Shown: positions 1-7,659, counted from the stretch's first letter. The stretch: DNA of 12,056 nt from JBBRUG01 sp038247995 (GCA_038247995.1 JBBRUG010000182.1:1-12056); one strand, 5' to 3'. Numbers and translations: made by a program. Notes: generated from the sequence alone by a model not told the origin.

Positions 1-2472
1 GTCGGGGCTGAAGACCGCTCCAGTAACGGCATTGGCGTGGCCGGCCAGGGTCAGCACCGGGCGTACATCGGCGGCGGCCCAGAGCCGGATCGTGCCGTCT
101 TGCGCCGCTGTGGCCAGCAGATCACCCTGCGGGCTGTAACTGAGCCGCTCGACCACGCCGGTGTGCCCGCGCAGCACGTCGAGCGGCGCTCCGGTGGTCG
201 CATCCCAGATCCGCGCCGTCAGATCGGACGACACCGTCGCGATCCGGTCGCCCGCCGGATGCCATAGTACGCCCTGCACCGCGCCGGTATGCCCCTCCAG
301 CACGAACAATTCGCTACCGTCGGTCGCGTCCCAGACGATCGCCACGTCGTCGCCCGTGGCTGTGGCGAGTTGCGTGCCGTCGGGACTGAAGGCCACACTG
401 AAGACCTCAACTTCGCTCGCTTCGATTGCCAATAACTCTTCGCCGGTCGCCACGTCCCAGAGGATCGCCAGCCCATCGGAGCCGGCCGAGGCGAGCGTCG
501 CCCCGTCAGGGCTGAAGGCGAGGCTGAGCACATCGTCGGCGTGACCTTCCAGCGCCAGGAGTTCCGTACCCTCAGCGGCGGCAAAGATCACAACGGTGGC
601 GCCAATGCCGGCGGCGACCAGGGCACCGTCAGGGCTGACGGCGAGGCCCAAAGCGGGTTGATCAAGCGCCGAATCGCCAGCCTGTATCTGCCATGTTTCA
701 GCTCCGTCGGCGGTGAAACGGCGCAGCACACCGTCGTTGCCGGTCGTGAACAGCGCCGTACCGTCGGGCGCAGCGGCCAGATCCTGGAAACCGCGTGCAG
801 CGGGCGTCACGATCCAGCGCGTGCGTGACGCCTGCACGGCCTGTTGCAGCGCCGCTTCGGCCTCGGCCACTACCGGCTCGCCCAGGGCACGGGTCGTCTC
901 AACGGCCTCGCGGGCCAGAATCAGGCTGAGCAGCGAGTCGCGCGGGAGGTTGCTCACGGCAGCGGCGGACAATTCGCGGGCGCGGTTGATCTGGGCCTGG
1001 CGCTCGGCCTCGCGGCGTTGCGCCTCAGCGCGATTGTAAAAGAGCAGCGCCGTGGCGAAGGCCAGCGTCGCCGCAATCGCCAGCACCGTCGCCCCGATCG
1101 CGAGGTTGCGCACCCGGCGAGCCCGACGTTCGGCCGCCCGGCTGCGCGCAAGCAGGTCGCGCTCGGCAGCGGTAAGCGCATCAGAGTTGGCCGCCGCCCA
1201 TTGTTCGGCCTCGTGCAACGCCGTGCCGCGCAGCAGCAAACCCTCGGGCCGGCCCTGCTCCGCCCAAAGGTCGGTCTGGCGCTGGAGCGTGCTCAGGTTG
1301 ACCTTGAACCAGGCGGCGTTGTTGCGCAGCACTGGCTCAACCAGCCGGTCGTGGGCGAGTTCGAGCCAGGTTGCGCCGCGCCGCCGTTCACCGCGCACCA
1401 GATAGGCGTTGCGCAAGGGCGCCACGGCGGCGATCGGCAAGCCCTCGGCCTCCTGCGCGCCGGCCAGCACCGTGCCGCGGATGCCCTGCGGCGTGATCAG
1501 CCGGCGCTCAAACCACTGGCGGATCGTCCGTTCCGGCACGCCGCTCGTGCCGGCCGCCCGCGCCACCTGGTCGGCATAATAAGCGCCGAGCGCCTGATCG
1601 ACATCACCGAGGTCGGCTACTTCCGCCGCGCCGATCTGCGTGGCGTCGGGAGGCAAACGCTCCCAGAGCCGGTAGCCGACGATCTGCAACTGGACGGGCT
1701 CGACGGTGAGGCCGGGTTGGGCGACGAGGGTGCCGTCGGCGCGCTGGGTAGTGGTGCGGCTGAGGTTGGTAGCTAGTTGCGCGGCGGCGGCGGGAACAAA
1801 GGGCACGCCCGCCGCACCGGCCAGGCCACGCATCACCTCGGCAGCGGCGGGAACGCTGAGCAGGTCGAGGCGATAGGTATTGTTCAGGCGGGTCGGGATC
1901 GGCAGCAGGTACGGGTCGAGGCCGGCGATATAGTCTTCGCGCAGCATAAACAGCGCCCAGCGATTACGATTGCGCAGTGCTGCGCCCAGTTCGGCGAAGA
2001 AGGCCGTGCGGCCCGCCACATCGCTTGGGTCGGCGGTTAAGATCTCCTCAAACTGGTCGAGGATCAGCACCTCGCCATCGGCCTCGGCGGGCGGCGGATG
2101 TTGGTTCAGGTAGGCGTCAAGCGAGAGCGCAGCAAGATCGGCGAGGGGCGTTTGTTCCGCCGCAGGCAGGCCTTCTTCCAGGCTGCTCAACGTCGCGAGC
2201 GAGTAGCGGTTGCCCACCGCCGCTGTGGCGAGGTTCACGCGGATGATCGGGCGCACAAAAAAATCGCGCGCGGTGAGGCGCGGAATGAGCGCGGCCTGCA
2301 CCAACGAGGTTTTGCCGGCGCCGGAGGGCGAGTAGAGTAACACGATCCGCTCGGCCACTAGCAAGGCCAGCAGTTCGCGCGCCTCGCGGTCGCGCCCATA
2401 AAGCGTTTCGCCCGGTTCAAAGGGGCGCGGACCAACGAAGGGATTCTGACGCCCGGCAGCAATTGTAGACAT
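1..2472 (-). CDS. nSTAND NTPase with one membrane segment and WD40 propeller (C-terminus outside window)
   Basis: A reading frame open from an ATG at 2472 to base 1 gives 824 residues with no stop; the C-terminus is missing. The N-terminal NPFVGPRPFEPGE, followed by YGRDRE, is the usual opening of nSTAND1 (novel STAND) NTPases. Walker A is SPSGAGKTS (48-56, Lys54) and Walker B is VLILDQFEE (135-143). A helical region follows, then one hydrophobic segment at about 457-479 flanked by Arg-rich stretches, and from about 550 WD40 blades with FSPDG and WD signatures (LWD 671-673, VWD 713-715, IWD 755-757). About six blades are visible. STAND NTPases are ligand-triggered switches; the WD40 part is the likely sensor. 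The start is fixed by family alignment and lies 3 bases after the stop of the CHAT-SIR2 gene, with GGAAGG upstream, so the two are very likely co-transcribed and work together. The actual trigger cannot be read from the sequence. Confidence 0.92.
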   Translation of the reverse strand, partial: MSTIAAGRQNPFVGPRPFEPGETLYGRDREARELLALLVAERIVLLYSPSGAGKTSLVQAALIPRLTARDFFVRPIIRVNLATAAVGNRYSLATLSSLEEGLPAAEQTPLADLAALSLDAYLNQHPPPAEADGEVLILDQFEEILTADPSDVAGRTAFFAELGAALRNRNRWALFMLREDYIAGLDPYLLPIPTRLNNTYRLDLLSVPAAAEVMRGLAGAAGVPFVPAAAAQLATNLSRTTTQRADGTLVAQPGLTVEPVQLQIVGYRLWERLPPDATQIGAAEVADLGDVDQALGAYYADQVARAAGTSGVPERTIRQWFERRLITPQGIRGTVLAGAQEAEGLPIAAVAPLRNAYLVRGERRRGATWLELAHDRLVEPVLRNNAAWFKVNLSTLQRQTDLWAEQGRPEGLLLRGTALHEAEQWAAANSDALTAAERDLLARSRAAERRARRVRNLAIGATVLAIAATLAFATALLFYNRAEAQRREAERQAQINRARELSAAAVSNLPRDSLLSLILAREAVETTRALGEPVVAEAEAALQQAVQASRTRWIVTPAARGFQDLAAAPDGTALFTTGNDGVLRRFTADGAETWQIQAGDSALDQPALGLAVSPDGALVAAGIGATVVIFAAAEGTELLALEGHADDVLSLAFSPDGATLASAGSDGLAILWDVATGEELLAIEASEVEVFSVAFSPDGTQLATATGDDVAIVWDATDGSELFVLEGHTGAVQGVLWHPAGDRIATVSSDLTARIWDATTGAPLDVLRGHTGVVERLSYSPQGDLLATAAQDGTIRLWAAADVRPVLTLAGHANAVTGAVFSPD

Positions 2473-2475
2473 ACA

Positions 2476-4557
2476 TCACCACGCCTTCCGCGCTACGGAC
2501 GCGGCGCGCTCAGGCTGTGGCTCGGCGGCCCACTGGCGCTGCAGTTCGGCAATAAAATCCTGCGGACTACCCCAGAAGATCGCGATCTCGGCGTCGTCGA
2601 AATAGTCGGTAAGGTAGCGCCGGGCGCGCTCCGGGTCGAGGAAGGCGCCCTCTTCAGGCATAATCTGACCGGCGATATTGGCGTAGCGCCGCCGGCGCAG
2701 GCCGCCCTCCTGGCGCATAATACTGCGGAAGAGCACCCGGAAGTTCCAATCCTCCAGGCGGAAGCCCAGAAAGAGCAGCGCCGTGTCGGCCAGCGCCTCA
2801 CGAACAGCGTATGGGATCAACTCCTTGTTCAGCGAAACACCAATCAGGTAATCGAAATAGTCGTCTTCCGTCAGCACGAGCGACTCGGGTACGGCGTTCA
2901 CGCCAAAGAGGTGAAACACCAGCGGTCGTTGAGCACTGGGTTCATACTTCGCGTCCGCGTCGAAGACCGAAGGGATATGCTCCAGTTCCTTGTTCCAGCG
3001 GCAGAGCTCCACCTCAGGCTCCTTGCCGGCGGCGCGCAGGGCGCTGGAGAGCAGATTGTCGGTGCTTGCTGTAAGGTAGATCGGGAAAGGCAGTGCGGCG
3101 AGCACACCGAAGGGGTCGGCGCTGTCAGCAGCGCGGCGCAGGTCGCCGACGGCGGCGACAAGCTCCCAGATCGGCGCGTCGACCAGCGTCGGATCGAGTT
3201 GGGCGCCGAAGCGCTCTAACAACTGCGCCTTGAGGTAGGCGCCGAACTGTTCACGCGGGTACTGGCGCTGCTGATTAACGGCGAGGAACTGGGCCACCTG
3301 CGGCAGATCCTCGCGCTGGTGCGGGGCCATCGGGAAGCGGTAAGCATCGGCCCAACGCTGGGCAAGCTCCTTGGCTGAACCGAAGAGCGGCTCGGCCAGG
3401 TTCGGCGCGATGATCGGCGTCGCGTTGCCGCGCCGAATGTTGCTCAGAATCGCCGGCCACTTCTCAAACGTCTCGCCACTCGCGCCGAAGCCGGGCGTGT
3501 ACCAGATCGCGCCGCTGCGCAGCCGCATAAACAGCGCAGGCATCCAGCTATCGTCGCGCTCGCGCACGGCACCACGGGCCACGGCCACCGCGCGGTCGAT
3601 CAGGCCGTCGCGCTGCAACTCCTTGAAAAAGACCGGCATAAAGCCGGCGACCGTCGTCAGCGTGATATTGCCCTGCATAGCCAGCACCGCCGGCACTCCC
3701 GCCTCGGCGAGGCGTGGCCCGACGGCGGCAAGCGGCCCACCGTCGGCGAGCATCTGCCCGCTGGCGCACGAGGCGAGCACAATCAGGCGCGGACGCTCGC
3801 GCAACTCCTGAATGCGGGTGGCCAGTTCAACGCCGGAGACCCGCGCAATCCGGCCCTGTTCATCCTCCAGCCAGAGGTACGGTTCGCCCTCCGCCAGCGT
3901 TCCGTGGCAGGCCAGGTAGAGCATGTCGTAGCTGTCGCGCAGCCGTTCAACAATTGCCGCGAGCGTCGCCGGGCGTCCATCGGGCAGCGTATCAACGATG
4001 ATCGGCGCCAGATGTTCGCGGGCGCGGGCGAGTTCGCCGGCCACATCGACGACAGCCATGCCGTAGGCATCGAGGCCGGCGGGGTTTGCGGCTACGGCAA
4101 GGGCGCGCAGCTCGGCGCGGGCGCGCAACTGGATCGGGCGCCAATCGCCGCTGGCCAGGTAACGCGAAAAGATCACCTGCTCGCCGGTGAGCAGCGGCGC
4201 GTCGCGCTCCGGATCGCGCAGCAACTCCCAGCGCAGCGCGTGCAGTTCGGGCGCACTCGATCCGACGAAGATGCGCAGCCGCAGGCCGCTGTTGAGGCTC
4301 GCGGCGGCGGCGCGGGCCTGGGCGAACACCCGGCGCAGTTCAGCCGTTGCGAAGAGTGCGGCAGTCAGCGCCTGACCGTAGGCCGTGGCGGTAAGCTCAA
4401 GAGCGCGCAGGGTGGGAAAGTCGAACCGCGCCACGGCGGGCTCGGCACCCACGAGGCGGATCTCGGCGTCGCTATCAGGCTGCACATAGCGCAGATCAAC
4501 GACGTAGCTGTCGGCGTCCCGGCGGTGCAACCCGAGCTCTAGGTCGGCGTAGAGCAT
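2476..4557 (-). CDS. CHAT-domain cysteine protease fused to SIR2-like domain
   Basis: The protein has 693 residues. Residues about 90-355 form a CHAT (caspase HetF associated with TPRs) domain: His218 in YLACHGT and Cys264 in VLASCASG are the expected catalytic dyad, preceded by the family's LRWELLRDP stretch. Residues about 378-672 resemble a SIR2-like (SIR2_2) domain: PIIAPNLAEPLFGS at the start, a DLPQVAQFLAVN helix, His549 in VFHLFG, then LVLTEDDYFDYL and LLFLGFRLEDWNFRVLF. The usual TTNxD motif reads TASTD (496-500), so the conserved Asn is Ser498. The family would predict peptide cleavage by CHAT and NAD+ binding or hydrolysis by SIR2, but the second is doubtful here. No TPRs, signal peptide or membrane segment are seen, so it is probably cytosolic. 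An in-frame TAA just upstream makes 4557 the first usable ATG; its Shine-Dalgarno sequence is weak. It is probably the effector partner of the downstream nSTAND-WD40 protein. Confidence 0.9.
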   Translation of the reverse strand: MLYADLELGLHRRDADSYVVDLRYVQPDSDAEIRLVGAEPAVARFDFPTLRALELTATAYGQALTAALFATAELRRVFAQARAAAASLNSGLRLRIFVGSSAPELHALRWELLRDPERDAPLLTGEQVIFSRYLASGDWRPIQLRARAELRALAVAANPAGLDAYGMAVVDVAGELARAREHLAPIIVDTLPDGRPATLAAIVERLRDSYDMLYLACHGTLAEGEPYLWLEDEQGRIARVSGVELATRIQELRERPRLIVLASCASGQMLADGGPLAAVGPRLAEAGVPAVLAMQGNITLTTVAGFMPVFFKELQRDGLIDRAVAVARGAVRERDDSWMPALFMRLRSGAIWYTPGFGASGETFEKWPAILSNIRRGNATPIIAPNLAEPLFGSAKELAQRWADAYRFPMAPHQREDLPQVAQFLAVNQQRQYPREQFGAYLKAQLLERFGAQLDPTLVDAPIWELVAAVGDLRRAADSADPFGVLAALPFPIYLTASTDNLLSSALRAAGKEPEVELCRWNKELEHIPSVFDADAKYEPSAQRPLVFHLFGVNAVPESLVLTEDDYFDYLIGVSLNKELIPYAVREALADTALLFLGFRLEDWNFRVLFRSIMRQEGGLRRRRYANIAGQIMPEEGAFLDPERARRYLTDYFDDAEIAIFWGSPQDFIAELQRQWAAEPQPERAASVARKAW

Positions 4558-4591
4558 GGATGAACTTTACCAAGCAAGAATATGTGCGCGA

Positions 4592-4620
4592 ATAGTAGCA
4601 TGGTTAGCACGCATACGCAA
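4592..4620 (-). promoter_or_regulatory. Putative promoter for the CHAT-SIR2/nSTAND pair
   Basis: On the minus strand the gap between the kinase stop and the CHAT start carries TTGCGT (4620-4615), a 17-base spacer and TACTAT (4597-4592). The TG at 4600-4599 makes an extended -10 (TGCTACTAT). A start near 4585 would leave a leader of roughly 28 bases before the ATG at 4557. The -10 matches the sigma-70 consensus at 4 of 6 positions and the -35 at 3 of 6, with ideal spacing. This suggests the effector pair can be transcribed independently of the two-component genes. Chloroflexota promoter consensus is poorly known, so this is inference. Confidence 0.5.
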
Positions 4621-4627
4621 TGCTGCA

Positions 4628-5887
4628 CTACAGCGCTTGCCGCACGGTAAAACTCACTTGCGCACCCTGGTTGCGAACACTCGTGATGCTGATTGTACCG
4701 CCGTGGGCTTCGACAATGCCAGCGGCAATCGCCAGCCCAAGCCCGGCGCCGCCGCTGGCCCGCGAGCGCGATTTCTCACCACGATAAAATCGATCAAACA
4801 CATGCGGCAGGTCGGCTTCAGCAATGCCCTCGCCGGTATCACTCACCACAAAACGGATCAGCGGGGCGTCGGGAAGTACGGCGGCTGCCACAGTAACCTG
4901 GCCGCCGGTCGGCGTGTGGCGTAATGCGTTCGCCAGCAAGTTATCGAGCACGCGCACAATCTGCTGGGGCGCTACCAGGGCCTGGGGTGTGTTCGGCGGA
5001 ACCTGCGCTTGAAGCTGGACGCCCTTCGCCGCCGCTTGCGGCGACATCCCGGCGAGGGCGTCGGCGACAAGATCGCCCGGCGCAACCGACACCAGATCCA
5101 TTTCCAACGCGCCCGCATCGAGCCGGGCCAGGTTGAAGAGATCTTCGATCAACTGGTTGAGCTGGCCGATCTGGGTGCGCATGGTTCCATAGTAGCGCGC
5201 CGTCGTGGCGGCATCGTCCACTACGCCATCGGCCAGCGCCTCAGTCATCGCCCGCAACGAAGCCAGCGGCGTGCGCAAATCGTGCGAAATTGCAGCGATC
5301 AGATCGCGGCGTGCGCCTTCCTGGCGTTGCCGTTCATTAGCCGCGCTGGCGAGTTGATCGGCCATATGATTGAATGCATCCGCCAGCGCGGCCAATTCAT
5401 CGTCGCCCTGCATCGCCACCCGCACCGTCAGATCGCCGGTTGCGAGCGCTGCCGCCCCCTGCTGCAGCGCCGAAATCCGTTGGGCAAAAACGCGCGCGAG
5501 CGCCATACTCAGCCCGGTGGCGATCACGGCGGCTACAAGCATCAATAATGCCAGCAGCGGCAGATCGGTCGTCGAGATGAACATCAGTTGGGCCGTGATC
5601 AAGATATTGCACAACGCCACGCCAACCCCAAAGAGCGAGGTAAGCGTCACTTGCAACCAGATCGGCACCCGTCCGCGACGTAGCCAGGTTACCCCGGCAA
5701 TCCCCAGGCCAATCGAGAGGATGCCCGTCAGCAGCAATGAGATCAGCAGGGCAAATAGTTCGGTTGCCGGCGCCTGGAACCAGAGCGCCGCCAGCCCGAT
5801 CGCCAGGCCCAGTGCAATCAGTAGGCCCAACCAGGACGAAAAAAACATCCGCGCCGTTGTAGGCGACCGCCGCCGTTCTTGACTCAT
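4628..5887 (-). CDS. Membrane sensor histidine kinase with HAMP domain
   Basis: The protein has 419 residues. The N-terminal region has four hydrophobic segments (about 14-36, 43-68, 78-105, 110-132) with only short connecting loops, then a HAMP domain (about 128-182). The dimerisation/phosphoacceptor helix has H-box SHDLRTPL with His202. The catalytic ATPase part shows the N-box DNLLANALRHTP (Asn316, Asn320), G1 DTGEGI (Asp350), F-box FDRFYRG and G2 GGAGLGLAI. All kinase motifs are intact. It should autophosphorylate on His202 and pass phosphate to the response regulator encoded immediately upstream. With no sizeable outer domain, the signal is probably sensed within or at the membrane. The start ATG overlaps the regulator's TGA as ATGA and has GAGG upstream, so translation is coupled. 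The signal is not identifiable. It could control the CHAT-nSTAND genes downstream, but nothing in the sequence proves that. Confidence 0.93.
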   Translation of the reverse strand: MSQERRRSPTTARMFFSSWLGLLIALGLAIGLAALWFQAPATELFALLISLLLTGILSIGLGIAGVTWLRRGRVPIWLQVTLTSLFGVGVALCNILITAQLMFISTTDLPLLALLMLVAAVIATGLSMALARVFAQRISALQQGAAALATGDLTVRVAMQGDDELAALADAFNHMADQLASAANERQRQEGARRDLIAAISHDLRTPLASLRAMTEALADGVVDDAATTARYYGTMRTQIGQLNQLIEDLFNLARLDAGALEMDLVSVAPGDLVADALAGMSPQAAAKGVQLQAQVPPNTPQALVAPQQIVRVLDNLLANALRHTPTGGQVTVAAAVLPDAPLIRFVVSDTGEGIAEADLPHVFDRFYRGEKSRSRASGGAGLGLAIAAGIVEAHGGTISITSVRNQGAQVSFTVRQAL

Positions 5888-6603
5888 CGTACGCCTCGTT
5901 CGGGTTGGCTGACGCTCAATTTGTAGCCCACGCCCCAGACGGTCTGGATCAGCGTTGGATTGGCCGGATCGCGTTCGATCTTCTCGCGCAGCCGCCGAAT
6001 ATGCACCGTAACTGTGCTCAGATCGCCAACGAAGGTAAAGCCCCAGACCTGATCGAGCAGTTGTTCGCGGGTGAAAACCTGGTTCGTATTGCGCATCAGG
6101 AAGGCCAGGAGGTCGAATTCGCGCCCGGTGAGCGTAAGGGTTACGCCGTCAAGCTGTACAGCGCGTGCCGCCAGATCGAGCTGCAGGTTGCCGATCGTGA
6201 GCAGGTTGGCCGCATTGGCTACATGCGCCGCCGGATCTTGCGTGCGCCGCAGCACGGCCTTCACACGGGCCACCAGTTCGCGCGGGCTGAACGGCTTGGT
6301 CACATAGTCATCGGCGCCAAGTTCGAGGCCAATCACCCGGTCAGCCTCATCGCTCCGCGCCGTGAGCATCACCACCGGCAAATTGCTGTCGGCGCGCAAC
6401 CGTTTGAGCAGGTCGAATCCATCGACGCCGGGCAGCATTAAGTCAAGGATGAGCAGCGCCGGCTGTTCGCGGGCCACGGCCAACAACGCGCCGACACCAT
6501 CGCTCGCCGTCGCCGTCCGAAAGCCTTCGCGCTCCAGATAGCGCACCACCACCTCGACGATTGTCGGCTCGTCTTCTACAATCAGAATCAATACGTTCTG
6601 CAT
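5884..6603 (-). CDS. OmpR/PhoB-family response regulator
   Basis: Starting at the ATG at 6603 the protein has 239 residues, a normal length for the family. The receiver domain (about 1-115) has the acidic pair in VEDEP, the phosphoacceptor Asp54 in LILDLMLPG, Thr81 in MLTAR and Lys103 in VTKPF. The C-terminal winged-helix domain (about 135-232) carries LTGREFDLLAFL, the recognition-helix region STVTVHIRRLREKI and the VWGVGYKL wing, all standard for the OmpR/PhoB class. A longer frame starts at a TTG at 6621. I chose 6603 because GGGAG (6616-6612) lies 8 bases before it and the protein then begins MQNVLILIVEDEP, as in relatives. It shares a 4-base ATGA overlap with its partner kinase. When phosphorylated it should bind tandem DNA sites; repeated YTGTAAR motifs in the intergenic region just upstream are candidates, possibly for autoregulation. 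Regulon unknown. Confidence 0.94.
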   Translation of the reverse strand: MQNVLILIVEDEPTIVEVVVRYLEREGFRTATASDGVGALLAVAREQPALLILDLMLPGVDGFDLLKRLRADSNLPVVMLTARSDEADRVIGLELGADDYVTKPFSPRELVARVKAVLRRTQDPAAHVANAANLLTIGNLQLDLAARAVQLDGVTLTLTGREFDLLAFLMRNTNQVFTREQLLDQVWGFTFVGDLSTVTVHIRRLREKIERDPANPTLIQTVWGVGYKLSVSQPERGVR

Positions 6604-6657
6604 CGGCACAGCTCCCATCAACCCGGATCCACAGCGTAGCAGCAGATACTTGCACAG

Positions 6658-6686
6658 ATCTTACAACACGCGCCGTTGTAAAGTAA
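6658..6686 (-). promoter_or_regulatory. Possible promoter of the two-component operon
   Basis: On the minus strand TTACTT (6686-6681) and TAAGAT (6663-6658) are separated by 17 bases, placing a start near 6650 and a leader of about 45-50 bases before the regulator ATG at 6603. Matches to the sigma-70 consensus are modest (3 of 6 and 4 of 6). The elements are embedded in inverted repeats, which would suit a regulated promoter. It is only a candidate. Confidence 0.3.
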
Positions 6687-6800
6687 GCTTACAGAGCGGG
6701 TGTTTTTGCCTGTCACTCTGGCCGCCGGCAGTTCGCCGGAACTGTCAAGTGCCGGTGAACCATGCCTAACGACACTACCTGCGTTAGCACTCTGTAAGAT
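6658..6800. promoter_or_regulatory. Cluster of inverted YTGTAAR motifs in the divergent intergenic region
   Basis: This AT-richer region lies between the divergent response regulator and radical SAM genes. TTACAAC (6661-6667) and GTTGTAA (6675-6681) form a 7-base inverted repeat with a 7-base spacer. GTAAGCTTAC (6683-6692) is a perfect 10-base palindrome. CTTACAGAG (6688-6696) recurs inverted as CTCTGTAAG (6790-6798). TGTAAGAT occurs both on plus (6793-6800) and minus (6665-6658). Repeated half-sites like these, on both sides of a divergent region next to a regulator gene, suggest an operator, most simply for the OmpR-type protein. CAGTTC (6729-6734) and GAACTG (6739-6744) could also form a small hairpin with a 4-base loop; no U-run follows, so it is not a standard terminator. 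The rest of 6604-6849 shows no gene. Confidence 0.45.
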
Positions 6801-6849
6801 TACTGGTGCATACTGAAAAAACTTATCAACAAACTCGATCGAGGTGCTG

Positions 6850-7647
6850 ATGAACGAATACGTTGCGGCACACGCCCCGGATCTGCAATGGAAGCTCTGG
6901 ATCTACACCAACTACGATTGTAATCTGCGCTGTTCATACTGCGTCGCCCGCTCTAGCCCCAACGCCCCGCGCCGCGCGATCGGCCTGGCCAATGTGCAAC
7001 GCCTCGTCGATGAGGCGGTTGCGATCGGCTTTACCGAGGTCTTTTTCACCGGCGGCGAACCCTTCATCCTCAACGAGATTTATGCCATGCTCGCCTACGC
7101 CTCGGCGCGCGTGAAGACCACTGTGCTCACCAATGCGATGCTTCTGCGCGGCAAACGCTTGGAACAACTGGTTGCCGTGGCGAACGAGAATTTGGTGATC
7201 CAGGTGAGCCTGGACGGCGCCAACCCAGCTGATCACGACGCCTACCGCGGCGCCGGTTCCTGGACGAAGACGGTCGAAGGGATTAAGCTGCTCCAAGAGC
7301 ACGGCTTCCGCGTCCGCCTCTCCACCACCGAGACCCCCGCGAATAGCGCTCGCCTCGACGACATCTGCGCCTTCCACCGCTCGCTCGGCATCCCCGAAGA
7401 AGACCATTTTGTGCGTCCGCTCGCCAAACGCGGCTACGCCAAAGAGGGGATCGAGGTAGGCATGGCCAACCTCGTGCCTGAACTCACCGCCAACCTCGAT
7501 GGCATCTTCTGGCACCCGCTCTCCACCGACGCCGACCTGCAAGTCCGTAAACAGCTCTTTCCGCTGTCCACTGCTTATGATCGCGTCAAGCAACAGCTCG
7601 ACGTGATGGCGCGCACCGGCGTCGCGCCGAGCATGACCTTTACCTGA
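6850..7647 (+). CDS. Radical SAM protein with a single Fe-S cluster motif
   Basis: The protein has 265 residues. The CxxxCxxC motif is DCNLRCSYC (Cys24, Cys28, Cys31), which binds the [4Fe-4S] cluster that cleaves S-adenosylmethionine. GGEP at 68-71 binds the SAM amino group, and QVSLDG (118-123) is a typical later barrel strand. The only other cysteine is Cys173, so there is no SPASM or twitch auxiliary cluster, unlike many peptide-modifying relatives that start with the same NYDCNLRCSYC. The C-terminus is short. I do not recognise the substrate. The ATG at 6850 has GAGGTG (6841-6846) upstream; an in-frame GTG at 6844 lies inside that ribosome site and is a less likely start. A hairpin with a T-rich tail follows the stop, so it is probably a single-gene unit transcribed away from the two-component genes. 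No precursor-peptide gene is visible beside it. Confidence 0.88.
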   Translation: MNEYVAAHAPDLQWKLWIYTNYDCNLRCSYCVARSSPNAPRRAIGLANVQRLVDEAVAIGFTEVFFTGGEPFILNEIYAMLAYASARVKTTVLTNAMLLRGKRLEQLVAVANENLVIQVSLDGANPADHDAYRGAGSWTKTVEGIKLLQEHGFRVRLSTTETPANSARLDDICAFHRSLGIPEEDHFVRPLAKRGYAKEGIEVGMANLVPELTANLDGIFWHPLSTDADLQVRKQLFPLSTAYDRVKQQLDVMARTGVAPSMTFT

Positions 7648-7659
7648 GGCTAGTCACCC

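Noticed and set aside
844..1776. Long plus-strand open frame opposite the nSTAND-WD40 gene
   Set aside because: It is antisense to a clear domain-bearing frame, rich in Arg, Gly and Ala with no domain pattern; such shadows are common in GC-rich DNA.
2474..2476. ATG sharing its A with the CHAT-SIR2 stop codon (TGATG) as start of the nSTAND gene
   Set aside because: It is in a different frame from the NTPase; the ATG at 2472 gives the family-typical N-terminus.
4603..4610. GTTAGCAC shared by the CHAT promoter gap and 6783-6790
   Set aside because: An 8-base match between two intergenic regions is easily due to chance and the two copies differ in position relative to the promoters.
6844..6849. 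GTG two codons upstream as start of the radical SAM gene
   Set aside because: It lies inside the GAGGTG ribosome site that serves the ATG at 6850.
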